The translations under genes were made by a program, and so were the position numbers. A stretch of DNA of 64,000 bases, from assembly GCF_014696825.1 (NCBI RefSeq), contig NZ_JACJQU010000001.1:782048-846047 (forward strand), written 5' to 3'. Below the pieces are notes generated by a model, which saw only the letters and a program-made list of their open reading frames with translations, searched no databases and had not been told where the DNA came from. Positions 52,685 to 61,337 of this stretch are shown piece by piece. This DNA comes from Anabaena sphaerica FACHB-251 (GTDB lineage: Bacteria > Cyanobacteriota > Cyanobacteriia > Cyanobacteriales > Nostocaceae). Within the stretch, counting starts at the first letter, position 1. Each line of letters begins with the position of its first letter.

Positions 52685-53746
52685 ATGGCCACAAAAATCC
52701 CCGTTACCGTCATCACAGGCTTCTTAGGAAGCGGTAAAACCAGCCTGATCCGTCACCTCCTCCAAAACAACCAAGGACGACGTATAGCAGTATTAGTCAA
52801 CGAATTTGGCGAACTGGGGATAGATGGTGAATTATTGAAATCTTGTCAAATTTGCCCGGAAGATGAAACAGAAGCAAATCAAGAAACTCCAGAAAATACT
52901 AATATATTTGAACTAACAAACGGCTGTTTATGCTGCACCGTTCAAGAAGAATTTTACCCGACAATGCGGGAATTAATTAAACGCCGAGATAGTATTGATT
53001 GTATTATCATTGAAACCTCTGGTTTAGCCTTACCAAAACCCTTAATTAAAGCCTTTCGTTGGCAAGAAATCCGCAACGCTGCTACAGTAGATGCAGTAAT
53101 TACAGTTGTAGATTGTGCTGCGGTTGCTGCGGGAACATTTGCTAGTGATTTAGATGCGATCGCTGCACAAAGACAAGAAGATGATAGTCTAGAACATGAA
53201 ACACCATTACAAGAATTGTTTGAAGATCAACTTGCTTGTGCAGATTTAGTGATTTTGAATAAAACTGATTTAGTTGATGATCAACAAAAATCCCAAGTCC
53301 TAGAATTAGTCAAGCATGAATTACCTAGAGTTGTGAAAATTGTCTCTAGTGATTATGGTAAATTAGACCCATCTATATTATTAGGATTTGCAGCCGCAGT
53401 TGAAGATAATTTAGATTCACGTCCTAGTCATCATGACACCGAAGAAGACCATGATCATGATGATGAAATTAACTCAACTCACGTCATTTTAGACCGCACA
53501 TTTGACCCAGAAAAGCTACAAGCAAGATTAGAAAAACTGGCACAAGAACAAGAAATTTACCGAATTAAAGGTTTTGTCGCAGTTGCTAATAAACCCATGC
53601 GGTTAGTTATGCAAGGTGTAGGAAATAGATTTGATAAATTTTATGATCGTCCTTGGAAACCAGAAGAAGCAAAACAAACCAGTTTAGTTTTTATCGGTCG
53701 TGATTTACAATCTTCAGAAATAGAATCTCAATTAGTCGGTTTGTAA
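52685..53746 (+). CDS. cobW: CobW/COG0523-family GTPase, putative metal chaperone
   Basis: A 353-aa G3E GTPase. Walker A is ITGFLGSGKTSLIRHLL; the metal-binding CxCC motif is GCLCCTVQEE; Walker B-like IIETSGLALPKPL; NKTD specificity motif in VILNKTDLVDD. A His/Asp-rich stretch (SHHDTEEDHDHDDE) precedes the CobW C-terminal domain. Members insert or deliver zinc, cobalt or other metals; some act in cobalamin synthesis. No cobalamin riboswitch or zur box was recognised upstream, so the metal is unknown. Confidence 0.92.
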   Translation: MATKIPVTVITGFLGSGKTSLIRHLLQNNQGRRIAVLVNEFGELGIDGELLKSCQICPEDETEANQETPENTNIFELTNGCLCCTVQEEFYPTMRELIKRRDSIDCIIIETSGLALPKPLIKAFRWQEIRNAATVDAVITVVDCAAVAAGTFASDLDAIAAQRQEDDSLEHETPLQELFEDQLACADLVILNKTDLVDDQQKSQVLELVKHELPRVVKIVSSDYGKLDPSILLGFAAAVEDNLDSRPSHHDTEEDHDHDDEINSTHVILDRTFDPEKLQARLEKLAQEQEIYRIKGFVAVANKPMRLVMQGVGNRFDKFYDRPWKPEEAKQTSLVFIGRDLQSSEIESQLVGL

Positions 53747-53829
53747 GTAGTAATCATCTTTCAGCTAGATTAATTTTTCCTCTTATCTCATTACTGTCAC
53801 CTGTCAACTGTCAACTGTCACCTAATATT

Positions 53830-54300
53830 ATGAATATCACAGATTTGTTTAACGTTGCCAATTTGTTTGTTTTGCCTTTTTGGGCTTTAATGATTTTATT
53901 ACCCAACTGGAATGTCACCCGCAAGGTAATGGAATCTTATTTACCTTTTGTAATTTTAGCTGCTGCATATTTGTATTTATTTGTCACCAGCATTACTCCA
54001 GAAAACGCCGCTGCTTTATCAAATCCTCAATTAGCAGATATAGCCAGGTTTTTTAGTAATGAAACAGCCGCTGCTACAGGTTGGATTCATTTTCTGGTAA
54101 TGGATTTATTTGTAGGTAGATGGATTTATTGGGAAGGACAAAAAACAGGTATTTGGACAATTCACTCTTTGGCTTTGTGTTTATTTGCAGGCCCTTTAGG
54201 TGTGCTTTCTCATGTTTTCACCTATTGGATTTCAAAAGCCTTTTCTAAAAGTTCTGAAGGTGAAGATGTGACGGTAGAAGAAAAAGCTGCCGTTAATTAA
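53830..54300 (+). CDS. ABA4-like (DUF4281) membrane protein
   Basis: A 156-aa protein with about four membrane segments: NVANLFVLPFWALMILLPNW, YLPFVILAAAYLYLFV, GWIHFLVMDLFVGRWIYW and LALCLFAGPLGVLSHVFTYW. This matches the ABA4-like family, named for the plant neoxanthin-synthesis protein ABA4; the cyanobacterial role is not established. It lies 83 bp downstream of the CobW-type gene on the same strand. A spacer with CTGTCAACTGTCA short repeats separates them. The tail is charged and cytosolic. Confidence 0.85.
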   Translation: MNITDLFNVANLFVLPFWALMILLPNWNVTRKVMESYLPFVILAAAYLYLFVTSITPENAAALSNPQLADIARFFSNETAAATGWIHFLVMDLFVGRWIYWEGQKTGIWTIHSLALCLFAGPLGVLSHVFTYWISKAFSKSSEGEDVTVEEKAAVN

Positions 54301-54613
54301 ATTAATAACTGAGAATCCACAAAAACTGTAGGTAGGGGTTTAGCATTGCCCACAGGTGTCAACTTAAGTTCAAATCCTTACCATATCTCGTATCTCGTTA
54401 TCTCGTTCCCAGTCTCTGGCTGGGAATGCCATTACAGAGGCTCTGCCTCTGCTTTAATAGAAGGCAGAGCCTTCTAGAATTCATTCCCATACAGAGTATG
54501 GGAACGAGGAGAACGAGAAGAGTGAAATCCTCTTTTTACAAGGCTTTTACGTTAAGTTGACTTCAATGAGCATTGCCAAACCCCGACAATATCTGGCATA
54601 ATGCTTAATTCAA
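54301..54613. other. Repeat-filled intergenic region
   Basis: About 310 bp between convergent genes. It contains GGTAGGGGTTTAGCATTGCCC (about 54333-54353; compare the palindrome at 14626) and repeat locus B. No ORF is supported. Confidence 0.6.
54402..54508. repeat. Dispersed repeat with CTCGTTCCCA termini, locus B
   Basis: A 107-bp element: begins CTCGTTCCCAGTCTCTGGCT, contains AGAGGCTCTGCCTCTG and AAGGCAGAGCCTTCTAGAAT, ends CATACAGAGTATGGGAACGAG. The terminal arms are inverted relative to each other and each carries an inner palindrome. It is very similar to 61231-61334 in the same orientation and to 40436-40622 in the opposite one. Confidence 0.85.
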
Positions 54614-54832
54614 TTAAGCAGCGTGCGCTGTTCTATAGTCAGCATCTAACCAACAGCGTGGTAGTTTTTCTCCTGATGGAAAAACTAAATTGTCCTTTCT
54701 GTAGGTCTCTGTTTCCTGCTCTTCTTGCCCTTCTTGGTCTTTAGCGTGTACAATCTCAGTATTAGGGTCAATTAGTTCTTGAAAATCAACAATTTTGACT
54801 AAATCGCTGCTATCTTTAAGTTGTAAAAACAT
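54614..54832 (-). CDS. Small conserved cyanobacterial protein
   Basis: A 72-aa acidic protein. The layout LKDSSDLVKIVDFQELIDP, a glutamate/glutamine-rich middle, then KDNLVFPSGEKLPRCWLDAD and YR near the end resembles a family of small cyanobacterial proteins sometimes labelled acetyltransferase without evidence. There is no membrane segment and no catalytic motif. I call it real because of the ordered C-terminal block, but assign no function. Confidence 0.65.
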   Translation of the reverse strand: MFLQLKDSSDLVKIVDFQELIDPNTEIVHAKDQEGQEEQETETYRKDNLVFPSGEKLPRCWLDADYRTAHAA

Positions 54833-55004
54833 ACAAAAAATGCTCCATTAATTGTTTTATCTACTGTTGAAGGCAGTGTGAATTTCAAACGCAGAGTTAA
54901 GCAGATGAAGAGGTAAATAGATATAGCAGATTGCAGGTAAATGAAGTAAAGACTTCTAGCTAAAATCAAATCAAGTGGGTTTTACTCCTGACTCCTGCTC
55001 TCAG

Positions 55005-55313
55005 TTACATTTCCCGCTGATACTTTTCTAATATATCAACCAAGTTTACTTGACATTGTAGAGGTAATAAATCAATCAAAGGTAGTTCTTTTCTACCACC
55101 ACCAATTTTCACGGGGATGGATGCTAATAATTGCAAAACTCGCTCTTCATTAACGCTGTGGGAAGTAATTAAAGGATACAATTGTTCAGCCACAATAGTA
55201 TGCAGTTTGGCATCCTCTAGATAAAGATGCCATTTAGCAATATCGATATAGACACTTTCACCAATTTCTGATGCCAGGGACTCTAGTAACTCCGTGGTAT
55301 TAGTTTTAGCCAT
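55005..55313 (-). CDS. DUF3181 family protein
   Basis: A 102-aa cyanobacterial protein of the DUF3181 family: ELLESLASEIGESVYIDIAK, WHLYLEDAKLHTIVAEQLYP, ASIPVKIGGGRKELPLIDLL. Function unknown; it is soluble and has no cysteine. The ATG at 55313 has a GAGGTT-like upstream sequence. No operon partner; the next gene upstream on this strand is about 120 bp away. Confidence 0.85.
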   Translation of the reverse strand: MAKTNTTELLESLASEIGESVYIDIAKWHLYLEDAKLHTIVAEQLYPLITSHSVNEERVLQLLASIPVKIGGGRKELPLIDLLPLQCQVNLVDILEKYQREM

Positions 55314-55433
55314 AAATATAACCTCATTCTCAGTAACAGTGGGATATCTGAGCTTATTTCACATTATGGCGCATCTAGTTAGGCTATATCCACTACCATC
55401 GGTTACAATTGCTCCAGCGTCAGCACTCACTCT

Positions 55434-55691
55434 TCAGGTTGATGTGGGTGGTGTTTCTGAGTAATTAGCGATCGCACTAATATAAATTAGATGCAGCAAT
55501 ATTACTCCTACCCAACCTAGAGTCAAAGGTGTTAACCATTCCCAGGATGTCGCTTTCAAGATGTGGAAAAACCACAACCCAGAATTAACAGTAGCAGCAA
55601 CAGCTACATGGAAAGCAAAATTCATCCGGTCATCTAACTTGCGGAAATCTGGATCTTTGCGATCTGGTTTGCGTGGCCAACGAGGAGGCAT
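55434..55691 (-). CDS. Small two-helix membrane protein (2TM-like)
   Basis: An 85-aa protein from ATG 55691 (MPPRWPRKPDRKDPDFRKLD); the open frame to 55730 is a less likely start. A basic, Pro/Arg-rich N-terminus is followed by two membrane segments (FAFHVAVAATVNSGLWFFHI and LTLGWVGVILLHLIYISAIA) separated by ATSWEWLT. This resembles small 2TM-domain proteins. Function unknown. It is convergent with nothing and lies between DUF3181 and a response regulator gene on the same strand. Confidence 0.72.
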   Translation of the reverse strand: MPPRWPRKPDRKDPDFRKLDDRMNFAFHVAVAATVNSGLWFFHILKATSWEWLTPLTLGWVGVILLHLIYISAIANYSETPPTST

Positions 55692-55774
55692 AAATAATAA
55701 TATTTGTGAATTTGTTACAGATGTTAACACATCCTACTCATTTTAAGGTTTTTAGGGATTAATTACTCACAGAA

Positions 55775-56164
55775 TTACATCGAAGTAACTGAATTTTCCC
55801 AAGCAGACTCTATAGTCTCCAGTAACTGAGGAATATCATAGGGTTTAGTTACCCAATGGGAAATTCCTAAAGAAGAAGCTAATTCCTCTGAATAACCATA
55901 AGCTGTAGCGAATATAACAGCTAAACTAATTCCTTCTAACTGGAGTTGTTGGAAAACCTCCACCCCTGTTAATTCCGGCATTCTATTATCTAAAATCAAC
56001 AAATTAGGTTGATACTTAACTACTATTTCTAAAGCTTCTTTTCCATCCTTTGCTTCTTTAACTTCCCATCCTTCTTGCTCAAGCAAAAAAGCGAGCATTT
56101 CTCGACTATCATCATCATCATCTGCAATCACAATTTTACGGTTGTCTAAATTCTTATTCATCAT
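55775..56164 (-). CDS. Single-domain response regulator
   Basis: A 129-aa CheY-like receiver: acidic pocket ADDDDDSRE, phospho-acceptor Asp59 in LLILDNRMPELTG, conserved Thr in IFATAYGY and Lys in HWVTKPYD. There is no output domain. It lies 20 bp downstream of a GAF-containing sensor gene and is almost certainly cotranscribed, so the two probably form one signalling unit. ATG 56164 or the adjacent ATG two codons in may be used. Confidence 0.93.
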   Translation of the reverse strand: MMNKNLDNRKIVIADDDDDSREMLAFLLEQEGWEVKEAKDGKEALEIVVKYQPNLLILDNRMPELTGVEVFQQLQLEGISLAVIFATAYGYSEELASSLGISHWVTKPYDIPQLLETIESAWENSVTSM

Positions 56165-56184
56165 AAATTCTGTTATCCTATTTT

Positions 56185-57372
56185 CTATTTTAGGGGTATA
56201 TAAAAAACGTAACTAGTTGGCATTGATTGAGAAGTATTTAATCCAGGAATTGAAGTAAAACTGACTTGGGCTAATTCAGAATTAGGCATCATGATCGCTG
56301 CAACCTTCAGCGTTCCCCCTTTACCTGCACTCTCAAAAGCTTGCAGAAAATAGCGGAGTAATTGGCGTGAAAGACTTCTCAAATCGGTTGTTACTGTAAT
56401 TTCTTCTTGCCAGTCAGTGATAACTTCAACCTTGCGAATTGCAGCTTCAGTTGATAACAGATCAACTAAACCTCCCAGAATATCAGTGAGTGATATAACT
56501 TGAACTGTGCCAACATCGAATGATGCTAAATTGCGCCAAATCTCAGCACGTTGACGAAATAGCTGAATTGATTTTTCTGCCTGTTGAATTAATTTCATGG
56601 CATAATCTAAGCGATTAACAGCTAACATCCGAGAACTAATCTCTAATTTTAAACGTGCTGCCTGATGTCCTTGGACAATATCCTGACGTAGTTCTTCTAA
56701 TGACTGATAATCATCAGCATTAGATGTTAACACACGGTGAATATTTTTTTCCAAATTTGCTATTATAAATTCTGCTTCAATACCTCTAGAAGCACACAAA
56801 AATATTTCTTTCAATCGCTGCCTAGCAAGAGGAGAACGCAGGGAAATACTTAACACACCAATAATTTCCTGTTTTTCGTTACGCAGGGGAATTCCTTGGC
56901 AAGTAAAAGGATGAAATCCTTCAATAAAATGCTCTGCTGCCACAATTTCCACATAGTTTTCTTCAGCTAAAGTAGTACCAATACCATTAGTACCCGCTAC
57001 AGCTTCTGATAGCAAAGAACCAGGACTAGGAAATGATTCTGAACCGTGTATAGTTTGCTCATCCCCAATTAAATCTAATAAAATCGCATTGGCATCACTT
57101 AACATTACCGCATGATGTTCTTGCCCCGCAGCCTGGGATAAATTGCGGAAATAAGGACGAACTGCATTAATCAAATAACTATGTTTCTCTATCAACCGTT
57201 CCGTCTCCAAGCTGGAGAGTTTTTCAGCTTGTAGCGCGTGGGGGTTAGCTCCTTGCAAGTGCGCTCTTTCCCAAGCACGATAGATTTCTGTGCGTAACAT
57301 CTCAGCACGAATACCACCTGTGACTCTGTAGATACGTCCTGCTTCTAAAGTATTAATTCCTGGGGTAGACAT
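56185..57372 (-). CDS. GAF-domain sensor with degenerate kinase-like C-terminus
   Basis: A 395-aa protein. Residues 1-200 resemble the sensor half of AcoR-type regulators: EIYRAWERAHLQGANPHALQ, EAVAGTNGIGTTLAEENYVE then EHFIEGFHPFTCQGIPLRN and GVLSISLRSP, which is a GAF domain. The C-terminal half has helices and blocks (LDYAMKLIQQAEKSIQLFRQ; LTDILGGLVDLLSTEAA; DLRSLSRQLLRYFLQAFES) that recall a histidine-kinase dimerisation and ATPase region, but no HExxTP box or G boxes are seen. AAA+ and HTH domains of AcoR are absent. It precedes a response regulator gene by 20 bp. Confidence 0.8.
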   Translation of the reverse strand: MSTPGINTLEAGRIYRVTGGIRAEMLRTEIYRAWERAHLQGANPHALQAEKLSSLETERLIEKHSYLINAVRPYFRNLSQAAGQEHHAVMLSDANAILLDLIGDEQTIHGSESFPSPGSLLSEAVAGTNGIGTTLAEENYVEIVAAEHFIEGFHPFTCQGIPLRNEKQEIIGVLSISLRSPLARQRLKEIFLCASRGIEAEFIIANLEKNIHRVLTSNADDYQSLEELRQDIVQGHQAARLKLEISSRMLAVNRLDYAMKLIQQAEKSIQLFRQRAEIWRNLASFDVGTVQVISLTDILGGLVDLLSTEAAIRKVEVITDWQEEITVTTDLRSLSRQLLRYFLQAFESAGKGGTLKVAAIMMPNSELAQVSFTSIPGLNTSQSMPTSYVFYIPLK

Positions 57373-57898
57373 GGCTTTTAACTAAACATTTTTTTGTCAC
57401 TTTTTTTTAACTGTTTTAAGTAAGTGGGCGTTAAAAATTGTCGTTATGACAAGGGAACAGGGAACTCTTAACAGGGAACGGGGAAGAGGGTTTTGGTGAA
57501 TTTACTTTTTGTTACATACTACTCTTCGAGAAGCCGCTACGCGTCTACGGTTTTTTCCCGCCGACTTACTTAACACAATCTTTGAACATAGCCAGCAGTC
57601 AATAAAAGGCTGTGGGATATGTGTTGTGGGGTGTTGCAAAAACAATTTAATTTTACGAAAAGTTTGTTCATAAATAATATCATTTTTCAAGTATCAGACA
57701 AAAGGAATAATCTCAGATTTTTCAGATATTATTGAGTGAATAAAACTCAAACAACATCAACAATTAAACCAAATTCTTATCAACCAAATGGATGGCTTTT
57801 TCATTTTGTTAATTTAACAATTATTCATCTTTTTGATAGAGGCAGTAAATCAATTCAATTATGAAAATTGAAAAACCCATCAGAGCCTTGAGAGGTTG
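57373..57898. other. Divergent intergenic region
   Basis: About 525 bp between the GAF sensor and DUF2795 genes. It holds AGGGAACAGGGAACTCTTAACAGGGAACGGGGAA short repeats (57452-57485) and AGAAGCCGCTACGCGTCTACGG near 57530. The rest is AT-rich and presumably contains both promoters. A 62-codon minus-strand frame at 57502 spans repeat DNA and is not accepted. Confidence 0.5.
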
Positions 57899-58102
57899 AT
57901 GAAAATGACTAAAGCCAATCCAGTTGCAGTTCAGAAACATTTGAAAGGTGTTGACTATCCCGCTGGTAAGCAAGAATTGATTAAACACGCTCGGCAGCAG
58001 GGTGCTGGTCGTGATGTACTCTCACTATTAGAGCAATTGCCCGAAGATGAAGAGTATGATAACCCAGCGGACCTCAACAAAGCTATAGGTAAGATTCAGT
58101 AG
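57899..58102 (+). CDS. DUF2795 family protein
   Basis: A 67-aa protein with the compact DUF2795 fold: NPVAVQKHLKGVDYPAGKQE, LIKHARQQGAGRDVLSLLEQ, LPEDEEYDNPADLNKAIGKI. The family is small, helical and of unknown function; some members are found near stress genes. Start choice: ATG 57899 or 57905 after GAGAGG; a TTG at 57896 is less likely. It converges on moaC across a short-repeat spacer. Confidence 0.85.
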   Translation: MKMTKANPVAVQKHLKGVDYPAGKQELIKHARQQGAGRDVLSLLEQLPEDEEYDNPADLNKAIGKIQ

Positions 58103-58104
58103 AT

Positions 58105-58170
58105 TAGGTAATGGGTAATGGGTAAACGGTAATGGGTAAACGGTAATTACCAATCACCAATTACCCAATC
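58105..58170. repeat. TAATGGG/CCAATTA short tandem repeats
   Basis: GGTAATGGGTAATGGGTAAA units followed by ACCAATCACCAATTACCCAA, which is their inverted form, so the 66-bp spacer between the convergent DUF2795 and moaC genes can fold into a stem. Possibly a two-way terminator formed from short tandem repeats. Confidence 0.75.
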
Positions 58171-58176
58171 TAAAAT

Positions 58177-58683
58177 TTAAAATCTAAAATTGGTATAATC
58201 ACCTGATTTACCACCAGTCTTGCTGACTAAACTAATGGATTCAATTTGAATCGACTTTTCTAAAGCTTTAGCCATATCATACAAAGTTAGAGCCGCAACA
58301 GAAACAGCCGTTAAAGCTTCCATCTCTACACCAGTTTCCGCCTTAGTTTTGACTGTGCCATAAATTTGATAACCAGGTAGTTGCTCATCTGGCTTGATAT
58401 CAACAGTAATTTTCTGTAAAGGCAAGGGATGACAGAGGGGAATTAAATTAGCTGTCTGTTTAGCGGCCATAATACCCGCTAACCTAGCGGTTGCCAAAAC
58501 ATCCCCTTTAGGAGCATTTCCCGCTTGAATGGCTGCAAATGTTTCTGGCAGCATCCGCACTCTAGCAGTAGCCACAGCTTCGCGGACAGCGACGACTTTG
58601 CCAGACACATCAACCATTTGCGCCTCTCCCTGAGAGTCGAGATGAGTAAGTTGAGAAGAATTTGAAAAAATATCTTGCGTCAT
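58177..58683 (-). CDS. moaC: Cyclic pyranopterin monophosphate synthase MoaC
   Basis: A 168-aa MoaC (molybdenum cofactor synthesis, second step with MoaA). Family blocks are [57 protein letters not shown] and [20 protein letters not shown], with KSGDY near the end. I use ATG 58683; 58689 is an alternative. The last residues (TNFRF) and stop lie in an AAATCTAAAAT repeat, so the extreme C-terminus is probably repeat-derived. No other moa genes are in the window. Confidence 0.94.
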   Translation of the reverse strand: MTQDIFSNSSQLTHLDSQGEAQMVDVSGKVVAVREAVATARVRMLPETFAAIQAGNAPKGDVLATARLAGIMAAKQTANLIPLCHPLPLQKITVDIKPDEQLPGYQIYGTVKTKAETGVEMEALTAVSVAALTLYDMAKALEKSIQIESISLVSKTGGKSGDYTNFRF

Positions 58684-58720
58684 TTGCAAAGTATGTGTTA
58701 TTATAAGAGTCGTTGGTTAA

Positions 58721-58794
58721 GGGCGTGTAGCTCAGTGGACTAGAGCACGTGGCTACGGACCACGGTGTCGGGGGTTCGAATCCCTCCTCGCCCG
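58721..58794 (+). tRNA. tRNA-Arg (anticodon ACG)
   Basis: Acceptor stem GGGCGTG (58721-58727) pairs with CTCGCCC (58787-58793) with one T-T mismatch; D arm contains GCTCAGTGGACTAGAGC; anticodon stem CGTGG and CCACG flank the loop CTACGGA, giving ACG; T arm GGGGG-TTCGAAT-CCCTC. Discriminator base is G; CCA is not encoded. The ACG anticodon reads CGN arginine codons after A-to-I editing. It lies 37 bp from the moaC start, on the opposite strand. Confidence 0.95.
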
Positions 58795-58917
58795 TTCAAT
58801 AACAATAATTGCACAAACTCTGTAATAGGGTTTGTGCATTTTGTTTTTAGGTGGCAGGGAACAGGGAACAGGTGACAGTTAGAAAGTTCATATTCCTATC
58901 TCCTTACATCCCATACC

Positions 58918-60150
58918 CTACACTCTGCTTTTCAAAGCATAGGCATCTTCACCACGACCAAAGGCAAAGCGGAGAGACTGGGAGATATTTTGACTTGACT
59001 GGGTGACAAAAATCAGGATAGCCAGGACAGTTAAGCCGGTCGCAAAACCAAACATACTGCGATAGCCGAGTTGCTGGGCTATAGAACCCACAACCGGACC
59101 TGCTACAGCTAGTCCAATATCGAAACCCATTAAAGATACGCCAAATATTCGCCCTCTTTCATGGGGTAAGGCTCTATCTGTCATCATTGCAGAAATCATG
59201 GGAATAGCAGTACCAGAAGCCGCACCTTCAATAACTGCTCCTACTAAGAAAATTAAGGCGCTGTTTGCCTGCCAAATAAATACCAATGCGAAAGTATAAG
59301 CAACCAGGCTGAAAGTTACAAATAAACCACGTCCATATTTATCAGAAGCTTTACCAGCAAACAGTCTAATACTAAAACTAGATATAGCAGCGGCTGTAAA
59401 AAACAACCCCGCATTTAAATCCACTCCGGTTGATTTGATATATAACGCGATAAATGTATGTACACTGCCCAAAGATAAACCTATTAGTAACAAGACAATA
59501 GCAGGTACACGCACACGGGGACTGATTAGTAATTGCCAAAATCCATCATCAATGCTGTTTACGGGTTTTTCAATCACAGGTGGATTGACAATGGGCAAGA
59601 TACATAGTAAACCCAAACTACCTGAAACAGCAGAGAAAATAAATAATGGAGTATAACCAGCTACTGCCATTAAATATCCACCTATAGCCGGGCCAAGTGC
59701 CACACCGATGGGATTCACCAAACTCATATAACCGATGACTTCACCGCGACGGTGTTCTGGTGCTAAATCTCCTACTAAGGCGATGTAAGCTGTACCAAAA
59801 GCGGCAATACTGATGCCATGAAAGGCACGAATTACCATTAAAGGTATAAGTGATTTTACTACTAAATAACCCAAGGGTGCGATCGCAGCAACTGCCATCC
59901 CAATCAGCAACACAATCTTTCTGCCCCGACGGTCTGCTAACATTCCCACTTGGGGGCGAAATACTAGCATTCCAATGGCAAAGCTGCCCATCACAATCCC
60001 AATTTGTTGCTTACTTGCCCCAAGAGACTCAATATATAAAGGTAAAGTAGGCAACAACGAAGCTAAACTTGACCAGAATAATAAACCCGCAGCAAATAAT
60101 ATCAGCAGGTTGCGCCGCAGATTAGCGTCAAAAGTATCAAAAGCTTTCAC
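58918..60150 (-). CDS. MFS transporter
   Basis: A 410-aa major facilitator superfamily protein with about 12 membrane helices in two six-helix bundles. The loop 2-3 signature is GMLADRRGRKIVLL, with its counterpart AGKASDKYGRGLFV in the second half and a PAIGGYL-type motif (GVALGPAIGGYLMAVAGYTP) in the first, which hints at an exporter of the drug/H+ antiporter type. The cytosolic loop in the middle is PVIEKPVNSIDDGFWQ. Substrate unknown. It stands alone with its start 46 bp from the neighbouring glycosyltransferase end. Confidence 0.9.
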   Translation of the reverse strand: MKAFDTFDANLRRNLLILFAAGLLFWSSLASLLPTLPLYIESLGASKQQIGIVMGSFAIGMLVFRPQVGMLADRRGRKIVLLIGMAVAAIAPLGYLVVKSLIPLMVIRAFHGISIAAFGTAYIALVGDLAPEHRRGEVIGYMSLVNPIGVALGPAIGGYLMAVAGYTPLFIFSAVSGSLGLLCILPIVNPPVIEKPVNSIDDGFWQLLISPRVRVPAIVLLLIGLSLGSVHTFIALYIKSTGVDLNAGLFFTAAAISSFSIRLFAGKASDKYGRGLFVTFSLVAYTFALVFIWQANSALIFLVGAVIEGAASGTAIPMISAMMTDRALPHERGRIFGVSLMGFDIGLAVAGPVVGSIAQQLGYRSMFGFATGLTVLAILIFVTQSSQNISQSLRFAFGRGEDAYALKSRV

Positions 60151-60196
60151 GGCAGATGCAATTTAATGCTAAGTAATTTGTCTTTCTATTGTTACG

Positions 60197-61207
60197 TTAC
60201 TTAACATTTTTTGCCACAACTTCCCGCACCCGATATATCGGCCTTCCCTGAGATTCATGATAAGTACGCATCAGCAATTCTGCCAAAAGACCGAAGCAAA
60301 ACAACTGCACACCTGTTACCAGCAATAAAACCGCCAAAATTAGCAAAGGACGATTACCGATATTGGCCTGAAAAGCCAGTTTAACGAAAGTTAAGTAAAT
60401 TCCTATTCCTCCCCCAGCAAGCATAGACAACAAGCCCAACAGCCCAAAAACGTGCATAGGACGGGTGAGGAACTTTTTCATAAACAGAATAGTTAACAAA
60501 TCCATTAACACCCGGAAAGTACGAGAAATTCCATACTTACTTTTGCCAAAGCGTCGCGCATGATGACGCACAGGTAATTCTGTAATTCTCGCCCCTTCGA
60601 TATAAGCTAAAGCTGGTAAAAAACGGTGTAATTCCCCATAAAGGTTCATATCTGCAACTAATTCTGCACGATAGGCTTTGAGAGAACAACCATAATCATG
60701 AATATAAACGCTAGTAGTGCGACGAATTAACCAATTAGCAATTTTTGAAGGAAGCAACCGATTTACCGCCCCATCTTGGCGATTTTGCCGCCAACCACTC
60801 ACCAAATCATAACCCTCATCCAATTTTGCCAATAACATGGGGATATCAGCGGGGTCATTTTGCAAATCAGCGTCTAAAGTAACAATTGCTTGGCCTGTGG
60901 CATAATTAAAACCAGCCGACATAGCCGCAGTTTGTCCGTAGTTACGCCGCAAAATCACTGCTTTTAAATCAGTGCGAATTTGTGCTTGTTCCTTGAGAAA
61001 TTCCGGTGAACCATCAGTAGAACCATCATCTACACAGATAATTTCATAACTCACCTCACTAGCAACCAGAGTAGAAGAAATCGCCTCCAGTAACAAAGGC
61101 AAGCTTTCTACTTCATCTTTAATCGGTACAACTACGGATACATCTGGTAATGAGTGATTGGTAATGGGCGATTGGTGATTGGTAATTGGTAATTGGTAAT
61201 TGGTCAT
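60197..61207 (-). CDS. DPM1/GtrB-like glycosyltransferase family 2, membrane-bound
   Basis: A 336-aa GT2 of the dolichyl-/polyprenyl-phosphate sugar transferase type: VSVVVPIKDEVESLPLLLEA, IICVDDGSTDGSPEFLKEQ, RNYGQTAAMSAGFNYATGQA, TLDADLQNDPADIPML, and two C-terminal membrane segments (FGLLGLLSMLAGGGIGIYL and PLLILAVLLLVTGVQLFCFG). It would load a sugar on a polyprenyl phosphate. The first about 18 residues (TNYQLPITNHQSPITNH) are encoded by an ATTACCA tandem repeat that also provides the ATG; no other start precedes the conserved SVVVP strand. Confidence 0.88.
   Translation of the reverse strand: MTNYQLPITNHQSPITNHSLPDVSVVVPIKDEVESLPLLLEAISSTLVASEVSYEIICVDDGSTDGSPEFLKEQAQIRTDLKAVILRRNYGQTAAMSAGFNYATGQAIVTLDADLQNDPADIPMLLAKLDEGYDLVSGWRQNRQDGAVNRLLPSKIANWLIRRTTSVYIHDYGCSLKAYRAELVADMNLYGELHRFLPALAYIEGARITELPVRHHARRFGKSKYGISRTFRVLMDLLTILFMKKFLTRPMHVFGLLGLLSMLAGGGIGIYLTFVKLAFQANIGNRPLLILAVLLLVTGVQLFCFGLLAELLMRTYHESQGRPIYRVREVVAKNVK
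61142..61207. repeat. Short tandem repeat providing the start of the GT2 gene
   Basis: Units of the type GGTAATTGGTAATTGGTAAT and GGCGATTGGTGATTGGT (seven bases each) run from about 61153 to 61203 and overlap the first 18 codons of the glycosyltransferase gene on the minus strand. The same repeat type occurs at 9868-9887 and 58105-58170. Confidence 0.8.
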
Positions 61208-61230
61208 AGGAATATTAAAACAGTTAGCTG

Positions 61231-61334
61231 GTTCCCAGTCTCTGACTGGGAATCATATCATAGAGGTTCTGCCTCTAGTGTCATTAAAGGCAGAGCCTTG
61301 TAGAATTCATTCCCATACAGAGTATGGGAACGAG
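61231..61334. repeat. Dispersed repeat with CTCGTTCCCA-type termini, locus C
   Basis: A 104-bp element: GTTCCCAGTCTCTGACTGGG, GAGGTTCTGCCTCTAG, AAGGCAGAGCCTTGTAGAAT and CATACAGAGTATGGGAACGAG. It lies between the GT2 and NlpC/P60 genes. Close to locus B (54402-54508), but the outermost CTC of the left end is replaced. Confidence 0.85.
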
Positions 61335-61337
61335 AAA

